A DNA stretch of 64,000 nt, from contig DHQX01000034.1 in assembly GCA_002411105.1 (NCBI GenBank), positions 29,499 through 93,498 on the forward strand, read 5' to 3'. This stretch comes from Christensenella sp. UBA5327. Lineage in GTDB: Bacteria; Bacillota; Clostridia; Christensenellales; Aristaeellaceae. The notes under the pieces are model-generated. The model ran no database searches, had not been told where the DNA came from, and worked only from the letters and a program-made list of their open reading frames with translations. Position 1 is the stretch's first letter. The number at the start of each line of letters is the position of its first letter. The translations under genes and the position numbers were made by a program. Positions 10,201-19,848 of the stretch are shown here, one piece after another.

Positions 10201-11306
10201 TGTACCTGCTGGGCAAGCAGGTGACGCGCAGACGGGCAGGCGGCATGATCGCGATGCTTCTGATGTGCTTTGACTTCATGCACTTCACCCAGACCCGCAT
10301 CGCCACCATTGACAGCTTTGTGACGCTGTTCATCATCTACGCCTATTTCTTCATGTTCCGCTATATCAGCCTGGACTATTTCGCCACACCCCTCAAAAAA
10401 ACACTGACGCCGCTGTTTTTAAGCGGTCTGATGATGGGGCTGGCCATTGCCAGCAAGTGGACGGGCGCCTATGCGGGCATCGGCCTGGCGGTGTTGTTCT
10501 TTTGGGCGCTGGTCCGCTGGGGGCGTCAAGCCTGGGCGGCGGAGCGCTTGCCTGAGGGCGACAAGCGGCAGGTGCCGGAGGCTGTCTTCGCTTTTAAACA
10601 GCAGGTCATGATCACTCTGCTGTGGTGTCTGCTGTTTTTCATCGTGGTGCCCCTGGTGATTTACGTGGCCTCCTTTATTCCTATGTTTGTGGGGACGCCG
10701 GACGGCTTCACCCTGCAGAAGGTGGTGGATGCCAACCTGAGCATGTATGACTATCATAGCGAGCCGGGCCGGGGAGCGGACCACTTTTTCCATACGCCCT
10801 GGTACGAGTGGCCGGTGAGCGCCCGGCCCATGTGGTACTATTCAGGCGGCGTGGCAGGCGGCACAGCCAGCACCATCCTGGCCTTTGGCAACCCCCTCAT
10901 CTGGTGGGCCGGGCTGGTGGCCATGGTAGGGCTCATGGTGGTGGTGCTGGTGGGGCTGATGGGACGCGTTATTGGCACCAAAAGGCCGGCGTTTGCCGGG
11001 AGCAATATCTGGCCAGCGGTGCTGGCGATCTCCTTCCTTGCCCAATACCTCCCCTGGGTGACTGTGCCCCGGGGAACCTATATCTACCACTATTTCCCCT
11101 CGGTTCCCTTTATCATCCTGGCCCTTACGCTGTGGCATGACGCGCTGAACGAACGCGCGCAGAAGGCAGCGCGATACGCGGCCATTGTCTTTGTCACCAT
11201 CGCGGCGGTGTTGTTTGTCGCCTTTTTCCCGTACCTATCGGGTGTAAGGGTTTCAACCCAGTGGTTGGACGCCATGAAGTGGTTTCCCAACTGGCTGTAT
11301 TATTGA
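7251..11306 (+). CDS. Giant membrane glycosyltransferase: sugar-binding module + GT-C domain + discoidin-like module + PMT (GT39) domain
   Basis: 1351 residues, reading as two polyprenyl-phosphate-dependent GT-C glycosyltransferases in one chain. Order: an N-terminal membrane anchor (about 5-22); a jelly-roll, CBM4/9-like extracellular module (about 35-190, starting LLQNGSFEE); a first multi-pass GT-C domain (about 210-710) with the DYPPGYML loop near residue 306; a cytosolic or linker stretch; an F5/8-type-C (discoidin)-like module (about 770-900); and a second multi-pass domain (about 910-1350) resembling protein O-mannosyltransferases. The PMT catalytic pair D919-E920 (FDEIYHGR) and the H947-P-Q-L-G-K loop are intact. 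A role in surface polymer or protein glycosylation is inferred; substrate unknown. ATG at 7251 follows AAAGGTG. It sits inside an otherwise housekeeping run, 9 bp after yraN. Confidence 0.8.
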   Translation: MKKKLLIIALIILAILAGLWFITRGKGPKAETGVELLQNGSFEEITGEGLPAHWLPDAYVRLPGVTEFGQAEGTSGKGIRIVSHEPNDARFSQTVKVTPNTIYRLSGMVKAQAEGGLGANLSIQDVYVFSESVYDTQGEWQKVELYGKTGGGQSEITVFARLGGYSGEASGTAAFDDLSLMAVDDAPSGVLVGQWEKQQIRAPQVSVETKGAAPAAPVFLVIMVMSAFLLYLFAKMAEREKTLEPERAAAKNGLALALLLLVAGISRLVVAALVHGFPVDIGCFTGWAGQMAHVGPSRFYISDIFSDYPPGYMLVLWPIGLLGRLFGTGATPLMVKLPAIICDLGIIALLHAVAKKRVGGRAALLLSMLYAFNPLPYLAGSAWGQVDSVPSLLLVIAVLLIMDGKWRYALPVYVVSVLMKPQALMVGPLGLLALVTHLIWSKDKKRFQDAAIGVGLALLSGLVIVLPFFNQQTGFDWLFKLYGGTMSYYDYATVNATNLYFLFSKNWIKIAESAPFLLRLTGTATVALPVGIAWWLSKEKKDKNWLIAAACLLPALGVVIPMSLSTMGVLLMLSVFLLVAWRYVAARDVSHLALLAGIMLTGFSILGTMMHERYLIMAVVLLILAYVQKPDKRLMWLIIAATALCFLNSGVVLDRGIRIGGPSGNLLSPELGLQSDSGWLEMALSAFSLLVAGYALYLGMVLTWPGEKLQCLAPAKSVEEIKSTPTSGTVAELSRRHAQVRFDGRDKLFILVVTVLYALLALINLGAVKAPQKGWVSDSVTTQATFDLGASRGFKILYYGGIHWRDSDFSLETSPDGENWAEYPAIMKEGSCFTWMYNRPVRDGSKGPEYFGEPIIHTGRFVRVRASGIGLTLYEILLRDAVTGDILPVKALEDTSAALIDEQDSLDGEPSWFNSMYFDEIYHGRTAFEMLEAMRGQGSGQIYESTHPQLGKLLMSFFIMIFGMVPFGWRFAGALAGVLMLPGMYLLGKQVTRRRAGGMIAMLLMCFDFMHFTQTRIATIDSFVTLFIIYAYFFMFRYISLDYFATPLKKTLTPLFLSGLMMGLAIASKWTGAYAGIGLAVLFFWALVRWGRQAWAAERLPEGDKRQVPEAVFAFKQQVMITLLWCLLFFIVVPLVIYVASFIPMFVGTPDGFTLQKVVDANLSMYDYHSEPGRGADHFFHTPWYEWPVSARPMWYYSGGVAGGTASTILAFGNPLIWWAGLVAMVGLMVVVLVGLMGRVIGTKRPAFAGSNIWPAVLAISFLAQYLPWVTVPRGTYIYHYFPSVPFIILALTLWHDALNERAQKAARYAAIVFVTIAAVLFVAFFPYLSGVRVSTQWLDAMKWFPNWLYY

Positions 11307-11322
11307 TGGGAGGGGGAGGCAG

Positions 11323-12870
11323 ATGTTAGCGCGCACCCGGTGCATTGCCCTAAACGGCGTCCATGGGGAAGCCGTGAGCGTGGAGGCCTATGTGGCCAGC
11401 GCCAGCGAGTTCCGCTTCACCCTGGTGGGGCTGCCCGATGCTGCGGTGAAGGAGAGCCGTGACCGGGTGACAGCAGCGCTAAAAAACAGCGGTTTTATGA
11501 TGCCCCTGGGCCACACCACCCTGAACCTGTCCCCGGCTGACCTGCGCAAGGAGGGGGCTGCTTTTGACCTAGCGATCGCGCTGGCCATCATCCTGGCCAG
11601 CCGGCAGCTGGTAGCATCCAGTGTTGAGGATGCGCTGCTGATTGGCGAGCTGGGCCTGGATGGCCGCCTGGTGGCGGTGCAGGGGGCGCTGGCCATGGTG
11701 ATGGCGGCCCATGCTGCCGGCATCCGCCAGGTGATCCTGCCCCTGGGCAATGCCCGTGAGGTGGAGGCGGTGAGCGGCATGGCGGTATATCCGGCCGGTT
11801 CCCTCCTCGCCGTGGCCCAGCACCTCTCAGGCCAGATGCCCATCCCCGCGCAGATTCAGAAGAGCTACAAGGAATGCCTGTCGGAAGCGCAGTTTGATCT
11901 GGATTTGTCCCAGGTGCGCGGGCAGCCACACGGCAGGCGGGCCCTTGAGATCGCGGCGGCTGGGGGACACAATCTGCTGATGATAGGCGTCCCTGGCTCC
12001 GGCAAGACCATGCTGGCCAGGTGCCTGCCGGGCATTCTGCCGGAAATGACCCAGGAAGAGGCCTTTGAAACCACCCGCATCCACTCGGTGGCGGGGCTGA
12101 TCAGGCCGGGCAGCGGCATCATGACCCAACGGCCCTTTCGCACCCCCCATCACTCTGCCTCTATGCCGGCGTTGATAGGCGGCGGGGCAAATGCCAAGCC
12201 TGGGGAGGTATCCCTGGCGCACAACGGGGTGTTGTTTCTGGATGAAATGCCGGAATACCCCCGCAGCGTGCTGGAGTCTCTGCGCCAGCGGCTGGAGGAT
12301 GGGGTAACCACCATTTCCCGGGTGAAGGCCCACGCAGCCTATCCCTCCCGGTTTATGCTGGTGGCCAGCATGAACCCCTGCCCCTGCGGGTTTTATGGCA
12401 GCCAGACCCGGCCCTGCCGCTGCGGTAGCCATGAGATCAGAAAATATTTAAGCCGTGTTTCCGGCCCGCTTCTTGACCGGATTGATTTGCAGGTGGAGAT
12501 CGATGCGGTGCCTGTGGAGGAGATCGCCCAGCGGGAGCCCCAGGAAGGCAGCGCCGCCGTCAGGGAGCGGGTGCGGCAGGCCAGGGCCATCCAGCACCAG
12601 CGCTACCGGGGAAAGGCTGCCCTCACCAACGCCGCCATCACGGGCAAAGAGCCTGAGAAGCTGGCGTTGCTTAGGGCTGAAGCGGTCAGTATCCTCCAGC
12701 AGGCGGCTAAGCGCTACACGCTTTCCATGCGCGCCTATATGCGCCTCATCCGCGTGGCCCGCACCATCGCCGATTTGGCGGGGGAGGAGCAGGTGGGCAT
12801 GAACACCATGGCAGAGGCGATTCAGTTTCGCATGATGGACGGGAAGTACTGGGGTGGAATGAATGGCTGA
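11323..12870 (+). CDS. comM: YifB/ComM family Mg-chelatase-like AAA+ ATPase
   Basis: 515 residues. ComM in Gram-negatives is a hexameric helicase promoting branch migration during natural transformation; clostridial YifB members are less studied. It has the N-terminal Lon-protease-like domain (LVGLPDAAVKESRDRV at about 37-52), the Walker A GVPGSGKT near residue 222, the Walker B VLFLDEMPEY near 303, the RTPHHSAS loop, a cysteine-rich CPCGFYG...CRCGS zinc-like element and a C-terminal Mg-chelatase lid. It overlaps dprA by 8 bp, and this pairing with a transformation/recombination gene fits a role in DNA processing. Confidence 0.92.
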   Translation: MLARTRCIALNGVHGEAVSVEAYVASASEFRFTLVGLPDAAVKESRDRVTAALKNSGFMMPLGHTTLNLSPADLRKEGAAFDLAIALAIILASRQLVASSVEDALLIGELGLDGRLVAVQGALAMVMAAHAAGIRQVILPLGNAREVEAVSGMAVYPAGSLLAVAQHLSGQMPIPAQIQKSYKECLSEAQFDLDLSQVRGQPHGRRALEIAAAGGHNLLMIGVPGSGKTMLARCLPGILPEMTQEEAFETTRIHSVAGLIRPGSGIMTQRPFRTPHHSASMPALIGGGANAKPGEVSLAHNGVLFLDEMPEYPRSVLESLRQRLEDGVTTISRVKAHAAYPSRFMLVASMNPCPCGFYGSQTRPCRCGSHEIRKYLSRVSGPLLDRIDLQVEIDAVPVEEIAQREPQEGSAAVRERVRQARAIQHQRYRGKAALTNAAITGKEPEKLALLRAEAVSILQQAAKRYTLSMRAYMRLIRVARTIADLAGEEQVGMNTMAEAIQFRMMDGKYWGGMNG

Positions 12871-13957
12871 AAGCCGCGCATTGCTCTGTCAGGTCTGGCT
12901 GGCCTCAAGCCCCAGCCTGGGCTATAAGGCCAAGCAGCGGGTATCCGAGGCCTTTGGCAGCGCCGAGGCGGCCTTTGACAATTTCTCTGCGGATGTCCAG
13001 GCCTTGGTGGGCGAGAAGGCTTATCAGGAGCTGGCCAGGATGCGGCAGCTGGGACTGGACAGGATCGCCACAGCCCTGGCGCGCATCGGGGCTTTGGCCT
13101 GCGTGCCGGGGGATGAGGCGTTCCCAGAGGTTCTCAATGACATCATTGATCCGCCGGATCTCCTTTTTTACAAGGGCACCCTGGGCCGGGACTTTGGCCG
13201 GGCCATCGCCATTGTGGGCTCCCGCCGGGAGACGCGCTATGGGCGGGAGCAGGCGCATAACATCGCCCGGGGCTTGGCAGAAAACGGGGTTACCGTGGTA
13301 TCTGGCCTGGCCCGGGGCATTGACACCGCCGCCCACCTGGGGGCGCTGGCGGGCGGCGGCCGCACGGTGGCTGTGCTGGGCAGCGGCATCAACAACATCT
13401 ATCCGCCGGAAAACAAGGAGCTGGCAGAGCGCATCACCGCTTCCGGCGGTGCTGTCATCAGCGAGTTTGCACCAAATGCTGAGCCCATGGCCTATCACTT
13501 CCCCTTCAGAAACCGGCTGGTGTCCGGGCTTTGCCAGGGGACGCTGCTGATAGAGGCACGGGAGAAGAGCGGCACCCTCATCACCGTGGGCCACGCCCTG
13601 GCCCAGGGGCGGGATGTCTTTGCCCTGCCCGGGCAGGTGGACATGCCGGGGAGCGCTGTGCCCCATCAGATGCTGCGGGATGGCGCAAGGCTGGCTACAT
13701 GCTTTCAGGATATCCTGGAGGATATGGGCTGGAGTGCCGATTTTTCCCGGGCGGAGCAGCTTGATTTCATCCCTTCCGATTTGACAAATGAACAGCGCCG
13801 GATATATGATGCGCTTTGTGATGAGCCGCTGGGATATCAGGAGCTGGTGGAAAAAACCGGCTTTGAGGCAGCGGGCCTCAACGCGCAGATCACGATGCTG
13901 GAGCTTGCCGGGCTTATAGAACGATTGCCTGGCCGGATGTTCCGGCGCGTGAAGTAA
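12863..13957 (+). CDS. dprA: DNA-processing protein DprA
   Basis: Loads RecA onto incoming single-stranded DNA in transformation; also widely kept in bacteria not known to be competent. 364 residues. The Rossmann-like DprA core has AIVGSRRETRYG, SGLARGIDTAAH, VAVLGSGINNIYPPEN and FPFRNRLVSGL, and a C-terminal winged-helix segment (about 305-364) follows. The start overlaps comM and the stop is 17 bp before topA, matching the Firmicutes dprA-topA order. Confidence 0.96.
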   Translation: MAESRALLCQVWLASSPSLGYKAKQRVSEAFGSAEAAFDNFSADVQALVGEKAYQELARMRQLGLDRIATALARIGALACVPGDEAFPEVLNDIIDPPDLLFYKGTLGRDFGRAIAIVGSRRETRYGREQAHNIARGLAENGVTVVSGLARGIDTAAHLGALAGGGRTVAVLGSGINNIYPPENKELAERITASGGAVISEFAPNAEPMAYHFPFRNRLVSGLCQGTLLIEAREKSGTLITVGHALAQGRDVFALPGQVDMPGSAVPHQMLRDGARLATCFQDILEDMGWSADFSRAEQLDFIPSDLTNEQRRIYDALCDEPLGYQELVEKTGFEAAGLNAQITMLELAGLIERLPGRMFRRVK

Positions 13958-13974
13958 ACTTTCTGGAGGCACTT

Positions 13975-16083
13975 TTGCAAGCTAAGCCAAAACTCGTTAT
14001 CGTTGAATCCCCCGCCAAGGCCAGGAGCGTGGCCAAGTTTCTGGGGCGGGGCTATAAGGTGACCGCTTCCCAGGGCCATGTGCGGGACCTGCCCAAGAGC
14101 CAGTTCGGCATCGACCCGGATGACAACTTCGCCATGAAGTACATCACCATCCGGGGGCGAGGGGATATCCTGGCGGACCTGCGCAAGCAGGTGAAGGGCG
14201 CTTCCAAGGTGCTGTTGGCCACTGACCCTGACCGGGAGGGGGAGGCCATCTCCTGGCACCTGGCCCAGGCGCTGGGGCTTGACCAGAAGGCGCCCATCCG
14301 CATTGAGTTTAACGAGATCACAAAGCCGGCAGTCCAGGCGGCGGTGAAGGCTGCCCGCACCATTGATATGGACCGGGTGGATGCCCAGCAGGCCCGCCGT
14401 GCCCTTGACCGGGTGGTGGGCTACAAGATCAGCCCCCTTTTGTGGGCCAAGGTGAAAAAAGGCCTTTCAGCCGGGCGAGTGCAGAGCGTTGCTGTGCGCA
14501 TGGTGGCTGACCGGGAGCAGGAGATTGACGCATTTATCCCTGAAGAGTACTGGGAGGTGTCGGCGGGTTTTGAAACCGGCGGCAGGAAGCTCAAGGAGCC
14601 GCTGCGGGCGAAGCTGTCCACCCTCTCCGGGAAAAAGGCTGCCATCACCGATAAAAAAGGCGCGGACAAAGCGGTGAAGCTCATCAAGGGCACCGGGTTT
14701 ACCATCACCTCCGTCAAGAAAAAACAGCGCAGAAAGAGCCCTGCGCCGCCCTTTACCACCTCCACCCTCCAGCAGGAGGCGAGCCGGAAGCTGAACTTCA
14801 CCTCCTCCCGCACCATGCAGGTGGTGCAGGTGCTGTATGAGGGGATTGACCTGGGGCCGGAAGGCACCCAGGGCCTGGTCACCTATATCAGGACCGATGC
14901 AGTCCGGGTCAGCGAGCAGGCCCTGGCCTCGGTCAGGGAGCAGATCAAGGCTGACTGGGGGAAGGAGTATCTTCCCAAGGAGCCTAAGGCCTACAAAAGC
15001 GGCAGGCGCGCCCAGGATGCCCATGAGGCCATCCGGCCAACCGATGTGAGCCGGACGCCTGACAAAATCAAGCCTAAGCTTACCAGGGAGCAGTGGCAGC
15101 TCTACCGCCTTATTTATAACCGTTTCATGGCCAGCCAGATGAACGAGGCGCTGTTTGACACCGTGACCGCAGAGATCACAGGCGAAGGCGTCGGCCTGCG
15201 CTACTATGGCGAGCACAAGGTGTTTGCCGGGTTTACCGCCCTTTATGAAGAGGGCTCGGACAACGGCGAGGCCCAGAAATCCGTGGTGCTGCCCGACTTT
15301 AAGGAGGGTGCCAAGGTAGAAATCCTGGATGTGGAGGCGCTCCAGCGCTTCACCCAGCCGCCTGCCCGGTACACCGAGGCTTCCCTCATCCAGGCGCTGG
15401 AAGAAAAGGGCATCGGGCGCCCCTCCACCTATGCGCCCACCATCGGCACCATTGTGGGGCGCGGCTATGTCAGCCGAGAGAACAAGCGGCTTTTTCCCAC
15501 AGAGCTGGGCAAGATGGTCAGCGACATCATGATGCAGTATTTTGAGCCCATCATGGACCTGGATTTCACCGCCGAGATGGAAAACCGCCTGGACGCGGTG
15601 GAGGAGGGCAAGGAGCCCTGGACCCAGGTGCTTTCCGGCTTTTATCCGGACTTCATCAAGATGGTGGAGAATGCGGAAGCCACCCTTGAAAAGATCGAGA
15701 TTCCAGACGAGGAGTCCGACATTCCCTGCGATGAGTGCGGGGCGATGATGGTGTACAAAATGGGGCGCTATGGGCGCTTTCTGGCCTGTCCCCGTTTCCC
15801 GGAGTGCCGGCACACCAAGCCCATCATCACCTATATCAAGGCACCCTGCCCCACCTGCGGCGCCAGGCTTCAGGAAAAAACCACCCGCAAGGGCCGCAAG
15901 TTCTACGGCTGCGAACGCTATCCGGAGTGTGACTTCACCTCTTGGGAGTTGGTGGATGAAAAACCCTGTCCCCGCTGCAAAAGCCATATGACCGTGAAGC
16001 GCAAGAAGAGCGGCGCCACGCGCCTGTGCGCCAACCCCAACTGCCGCTATCATGAGCCCATTGAGGAGACCGGTGAAGACTAA
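13975..16083 (+). CDS. topA: DNA topoisomerase I (type IA)
   Basis: Relaxes negative supercoils. 702 residues beginning at a TTG codon with GGAGG five bases upstream. The TOPRIM domain shows VIVESPAKA (E11) and ATDPDREGEAISWHL; the active-site tyrosine is Y304 in TYIRTDA; EKGIGRPSTYAPT follows. Three C-terminal four-cysteine zinc modules are visible (about 582-700), each CxxC...CxxxxxC. It is flanked by dprA and trmFO exactly as in Bacillus. Confidence 0.97.
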   Translation: MQAKPKLVIVESPAKARSVAKFLGRGYKVTASQGHVRDLPKSQFGIDPDDNFAMKYITIRGRGDILADLRKQVKGASKVLLATDPDREGEAISWHLAQALGLDQKAPIRIEFNEITKPAVQAAVKAARTIDMDRVDAQQARRALDRVVGYKISPLLWAKVKKGLSAGRVQSVAVRMVADREQEIDAFIPEEYWEVSAGFETGGRKLKEPLRAKLSTLSGKKAAITDKKGADKAVKLIKGTGFTITSVKKKQRRKSPAPPFTTSTLQQEASRKLNFTSSRTMQVVQVLYEGIDLGPEGTQGLVTYIRTDAVRVSEQALASVREQIKADWGKEYLPKEPKAYKSGRRAQDAHEAIRPTDVSRTPDKIKPKLTREQWQLYRLIYNRFMASQMNEALFDTVTAEITGEGVGLRYYGEHKVFAGFTALYEEGSDNGEAQKSVVLPDFKEGAKVEILDVEALQRFTQPPARYTEASLIQALEEKGIGRPSTYAPTIGTIVGRGYVSRENKRLFPTELGKMVSDIMMQYFEPIMDLDFTAEMENRLDAVEEGKEPWTQVLSGFYPDFIKMVENAEATLEKIEIPDEESDIPCDECGAMMVYKMGRYGRFLACPRFPECRHTKPIITYIKAPCPTCGARLQEKTTRKGRKFYGCERYPECDFTSWELVDEKPCPRCKSHMTVKRKKSGATRLCANPNCRYHEPIEETGED

Positions 16084-17392
16084 TGGGCCTGTCACCGTGC
16101 TGGGCGCGGGGCTGGCGGGGAGCGAGGCGGCCTGGCAGCTGGCCAGCCGCGGCGTTCAGGTCCAGCTGGTAGACATGAAACCCAGGCATAAAACCCCCGC
16201 CCATGAGACGGACGGCTTTGCAGAACTGGTGTGCAGCAACTCGCTTAAAAGCGACCGGCTGCAAAATGCCTCGGGCCTGCTCAAAGAGGAAATGCGCCGC
16301 CTGGGATCCCTGGTGATCCAGGCCGCAGACCATGCCCGTGTGCCTGCCGGGGGTGCCCTGGCGGTGGACCGGGATATTTTTTCTGGCCATATCACTGAAA
16401 AACTGAAAGAGCATCCGCAGATCAGCATTGAGTCCCGGTTGGTGGAGGCCATCCCTGGAGAGCCGGCAATCATCGCCACCGGCCCCTTGACGGCGGGCAG
16501 GCTGGGCGATGAGATAGCAAAGCTGTCGGGTACTCTCCACTTTTTTGACGCAGCGGCGCCCATTGTGACCGCAGAAAGCGTCGATATGACGGTCGCCTTC
16601 CGGCAATCCCGCTATGACCGCGGGGATGATTATGTCAACTGTCCCCTTGATGAGGCGGAGTACAATGCCTTTATCGATGCCCTTTTGGAGGCACAGTCAG
16701 CCCCTGTCCACGGCTTTGAAGAAGGGCTGCTGTTTGAGGGTTGCATGCCCATTGAATCCATCGCCAGGCGGGGGCGAATGGCCCCGGCTTTTGGTCCCAT
16801 GAAGCCGGTTGGGCTCACAGACCCCCGCACGGGCAGGATGCCCTTTGCTGTGGTACAATTGCGCCAGGATGATGCGGCAGGGACGCTCTACAACCTGGTG
16901 GGCTTTCAGACCCGGCTCAAGTTTCCGGAGCAAAAGCGGGTGTTCGGGATGATCCCCGGGCTGGGAAACGCCGAGTTTGCACGCTTTGGCGTAATGCACC
17001 GCAACACTTTTTTGCACAGCCCAGGTTTTTTGGACAGGTTTTTTGCGGTGAGGGAACGGAAGACGCTTTACTTCGCAGGGCAGATGACCGGCGTGGAGGG
17101 CTATGTGGAGAGCGCGGCCTCAGGGCTTGCGGCGGGGCTTTCCATGTATGCCAGGCTCCATGAACTGCCAGAGGCCGGGCTGCCTGAGAGCAGCGCCATT
17201 GCCTCTTTGGGGCGCTACATCGCCGCCGATAACCGGCACTTCCAGCCCATGAACATCAACTTTGGCATCATGCAGCCCTTGCCCCAGCGCGTCAAAGGCA
17301 AGGAGAAGCGCTACCTGGCGCTGTCAGAGCGCGCGCTTTCCGATATTGACCACTTCATTTCATCCAGGCCGGAGCTGTTTGACCGGCAGTAA
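16073..17392 (+). CDS. trmFO: Methylenetetrahydrofolate--tRNA-(uracil54-C5)-methyltransferase (FAD-dependent)
   Basis: Makes ribothymidine at position 54 of tRNA using methylene-THF and FAD. From GTG 16073 it has 439 residues and starts with the FAD-binding [15 protein letters not shown]. The GTG overlaps the topA stop and has GAGGAG four bases upstream; an ATG at 16052 further inside topA is the alternative. The conserved cysteine motifs VCSNSLKSD and FEGCMPIES are present, corresponding to the two catalytic cysteines of the family. It lies in the topA-trmFO-hslVU order but without the xerC gene that Bacillus has here. Confidence 0.95.
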   Translation: MKTNGPVTVLGAGLAGSEAAWQLASRGVQVQLVDMKPRHKTPAHETDGFAELVCSNSLKSDRLQNASGLLKEEMRRLGSLVIQAADHARVPAGGALAVDRDIFSGHITEKLKEHPQISIESRLVEAIPGEPAIIATGPLTAGRLGDEIAKLSGTLHFFDAAAPIVTAESVDMTVAFRQSRYDRGDDYVNCPLDEAEYNAFIDALLEAQSAPVHGFEEGLLFEGCMPIESIARRGRMAPAFGPMKPVGLTDPRTGRMPFAVVQLRQDDAAGTLYNLVGFQTRLKFPEQKRVFGMIPGLGNAEFARFGVMHRNTFLHSPGFLDRFFAVRERKTLYFAGQMTGVEGYVESAASGLAAGLSMYARLHELPEAGLPESSAIASLGRYIAADNRHFQPMNINFGIMQPLPQRVKGKEKRYLALSERALSDIDHFISSRPELFDRQ

Positions 17393-17403
17393 AAGGAGGA
17401 GCC

Positions 17404-17937
17404 ATGGCGTTTAAGGGAACCACCATCTGCGCGGTCAAGCGGGACGGCCATGTGGCCATCGCCGGCGATGGCCAGGTGACGATGGGGGAGAACACCATCT
17501 TTAAAAGCACCGCCAGGAAGGTGCGGCGCATCTATAACGACCAGGTGGTGATTGGCTTTGCCGGCTCAGTGGCCGATGCCTTCACCCTGAGCGACCGCTT
17601 TGAGGAAAAGCTTCAGCAGGCCGGCGGCAACCTGGAGCGGGCGGCTGTGAACCTGGCCCAGGAATGGCGCGGGGACAAGGTGCTCCGCCAGCTACAGGCC
17701 CTCATGATCGCTGCCAATGACAGCCAGATGCTGATGATTTCAGGCACCGGCGAGGTGATAGACCCGGATGACGGGGTCTGCGCCATTGGCTCCGGCGGCA
17801 ATTACGCCCTGGCCGCCGCCCGGGCACTGGTGCAAAACACCCAGCTGCCGGCGCGGGAGATTGCCGAAAAGGCATTGCGCATCGCCGCTTCCATCTGCGT
17901 GTTTACCAACGACAACATCACCGTGGAGGACGTATGA
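17404..17937 (+). CDS. hslV: ATP-dependent protease, peptidase subunit HslV (ClpQ)
   Basis: Proteasome-like threonine peptidase forming double hexameric rings capped by HslU. 177 residues. The catalytic threonine is most likely T6 in MAFKGTTI, so a five-residue propeptide must be removed; GDGQVTMG and [14 protein letters not shown] are conserved. AGGAG precedes the ATG. Its stop overlaps the hslU ATG (ATGA), a sign of stoichiometric coupling. Confidence 0.95.
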   Translation: MAFKGTTICAVKRDGHVAIAGDGQVTMGENTIFKSTARKVRRIYNDQVVIGFAGSVADAFTLSDRFEEKLQQAGGNLERAAVNLAQEWRGDKVLRQLQALMIAANDSQMLMISGTGEVIDPDDGVCAIGSGGNYALAAARALVQNTQLPAREIAEKALRIAASICVFTNDNITVEDV

Positions 17938-19304
17938 CGAAAATTGCGCTGACCCCGCGGGAAACCGTGCGGGAGCTGGACCGCTATATCATCGGGCAGA
18001 CGGAGGCCAAGCGCCAGGTGGCCATTGCCCTTCGCAACCGCTACCGCCGCGCCCAGGTGGAGGAACCCCTGCGGGATGAGATCTTCCCCAAAAACATCCT
18101 GATGATTGGCCCCACGGGCGTGGGCAAGACCGAGATCGCCCGCCGCCTGGCGAAGCTGGTGAACGCGCCCTTTGTGAAGGTGGAGGCCACCAAGTTCACT
18201 GAGGTGGGCTATGTGGGGCGTGATGTGGAGAGCATCATCCGTGACCTGGTGGAAAACGCCATCCGCATGGTGAAGCAGGAGCACCAGGACCGGGTGCGCC
18301 TCAGGGCTGAGGTGCTGGCGGAAGACCGCCTGGTGCAGCTGCTGGCCGACCCGCCCAAGCAGGCCTCAAACCCCATTGACATCCTGCTACGGGGCAGGCA
18401 AAAGGAGCCGGAGCAGAGCGAGGAGGAGCGCCAGCGCCTCACCTCAAGGCGCGGGGATCTGCTCACCCAGCTTAGGGAAGGACAACTGGAAGACCGGGAG
18501 TTGGAGATCGAGGTGGAGGAAACCGCCCCGCAGCTGGAGGTGGGGGGTTCTTCCATTAACATCGGCGATATGATGGGCGGCATGATGCCCAAGCGCATGA
18601 AGCTGCGCCGGGTGAAGGTGAAGGAGGCCCGCCGCATCCTGGTTGAGGAAGAGGCCCAGAAGCTGATCGACATGGATGCTGTCAAGGAGGAGGCCATCAA
18701 GCGGGCTGAGCAGGACGGCATCGTTTTCATCGACGAGATTGACAAGATTGCCGGCCGCTCCATCGGCGGCGCAGGCCCTGATGTCTCCCGGGAGGGGGTG
18801 CAGCGGGATATTCTGCCGATTGTTGAGGGCAGCGTGGTGAACACCAAGCACGGCAGCGTGCGCACGGATTTCATGCTCTTTATCGCTGCCGGCGCCTTCC
18901 ACGTGGCCAAGGTGACCGATCTGATCCCGGAGCTGCAGGGGCGATTCCCTGTGCAGGTGCAGCTTAAGAGCCTGACCAAGGAGGACTTTGTCCGCATCCT
19001 GAGCCAGCCGGACAACGCGCTGACGCTGCAGTATTCTGCGCTGCTGGCGGTGGATAAGGTGCGCCTCACCTTTGATGAGGACGCCCTGGAGGCCATCGCC
19101 CAGGCCGCCTGCAACATGAACGACGCGGGGGAGAACATCGGCGCCAGGCGTCTGCACGCCGTGTTTGAGGATTTGCTGGAAGATATCTCCTTTAACGCCA
19201 GCGGGGGTGAGATGCCCGAGGTGGAGATGAAAATCACCGGGCAATATGTCAGGGAGCATGTGAAAGCCGCCAAGGAGAGCGACCTGCACAAGTATATCCT
19301 ATAA
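17934..19304 (+). CDS. hslU: ATP-dependent protease, unfoldase subunit HslU (ClpY)
   Basis: AAA+ unfoldase that feeds substrates into HslV. 456 residues. Walker [10 protein letters not shown] (about 58-66), the substrate-loop motif GYVGRD, a charged I-domain insertion (about 110-235), Walker [12 protein letters not shown], and sensor 2 GARRLHAV are all present. The C-terminus ends DLHKYIL, the tail that docks in HslV. The last 6 bases overlap the convergent glycosylase gene, with no terminator between. The codY gene that follows hslU in Bacillus is missing. Confidence 0.96.
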   Translation: MTKIALTPRETVRELDRYIIGQTEAKRQVAIALRNRYRRAQVEEPLRDEIFPKNILMIGPTGVGKTEIARRLAKLVNAPFVKVEATKFTEVGYVGRDVESIIRDLVENAIRMVKQEHQDRVRLRAEVLAEDRLVQLLADPPKQASNPIDILLRGRQKEPEQSEEERQRLTSRRGDLLTQLREGQLEDRELEIEVEETAPQLEVGGSSINIGDMMGGMMPKRMKLRRVKVKEARRILVEEEAQKLIDMDAVKEEAIKRAEQDGIVFIDEIDKIAGRSIGGAGPDVSREGVQRDILPIVEGSVVNTKHGSVRTDFMLFIAAGAFHVAKVTDLIPELQGRFPVQVQLKSLTKEDFVRILSQPDNALTLQYSALLAVDKVRLTFDEDALEAIAQAACNMNDAGENIGARRLHAVFEDLLEDISFNASGGEMPEVEMKITGQYVREHVKAAKESDLHKYIL

Positions 19305-19784
19305 GAAATTTCTGATGACGCCCCAGGAGGCAATCAGCTGGGGCAGGCGCCAGGCCGCATTGGCGGCGCTGGTGGAGGGCAGCGCAAGGGCCGGGATATC
19401 CGGCTTGGGCGCTGCCCTTTTCTCATAGAGCCTGGTCGCTGTGCCGCCGTTTAGCAGGATGACCCGGATGCCTGTTGCTGCGATGATATCAGCAATGGGG
19501 TTTACCTGCGCGTTTTTGATGGAGAGATCGCTGGAGCCTGTGATCTCACAGCTGGCGATCACATCCCACAGCGCAATGCGGTGTTTTTCAAGCAGGCGCT
19601 GCTTGCTGACAAGGTCAGCCGGCAGTTCTTCTTCAAGCAGTGCCGCAAGCACTTGCCAGAAGCGGTTTTGCGGATGCCCATAATAAAAGCCCTCCGCCCG
19701 GGAGCGCACTGAAGGAAAAGAGCCAAGAATCAGAACCCGGCTGTTGCGGCTGATAAAGGGCGGGAAGGGGTGGGCGATGGGCAT
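19299..19784 (-). CDS. DNA-deoxyinosine (hypoxanthine-DNA) glycosylase, UDG superfamily family 6
   Basis: Excises deaminated adenine (hypoxanthine) from DNA to start base-excision repair. 161 residues. The family-6 motifs LGSFPS (20-25) and GHPQNRFW (36-43) are present, and N40 matches the asparagine reported as critical in this family. [16 protein letters not shown] and a C-terminal LPSTSAANA (the LPS motif of the superfamily) also fit. AAAGGA lies upstream of the ATG. It converges on hslU with a 6-bp overlap. Confidence 0.85.
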   Translation of the reverse strand: MPIAHPFPPFISRNSRVLILGSFPSVRSRAEGFYYGHPQNRFWQVLAALLEEELPADLVSKQRLLEKHRIALWDVIASCEITGSSDLSIKNAQVNPIADIIAATGIRVILLNGGTATRLYEKRAAPKPDIPALALPSTSAANAAWRLPQLIASWGVIRNFL

Positions 19785-19848
19785 GGCCTGTTCCTTTCAT
19801 CATGGCAGTGAGACAAGTATATCAAACCCGGATTCGGCGGGCAATTTC

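Noticed and set aside
14467..16095. 542-codon open frame antisense to topA
   Set aside because: High-GC antisense shadow; topA has all domains intact and the antisense product shows only low-complexity Gly/Ala/His/Leu sequence.
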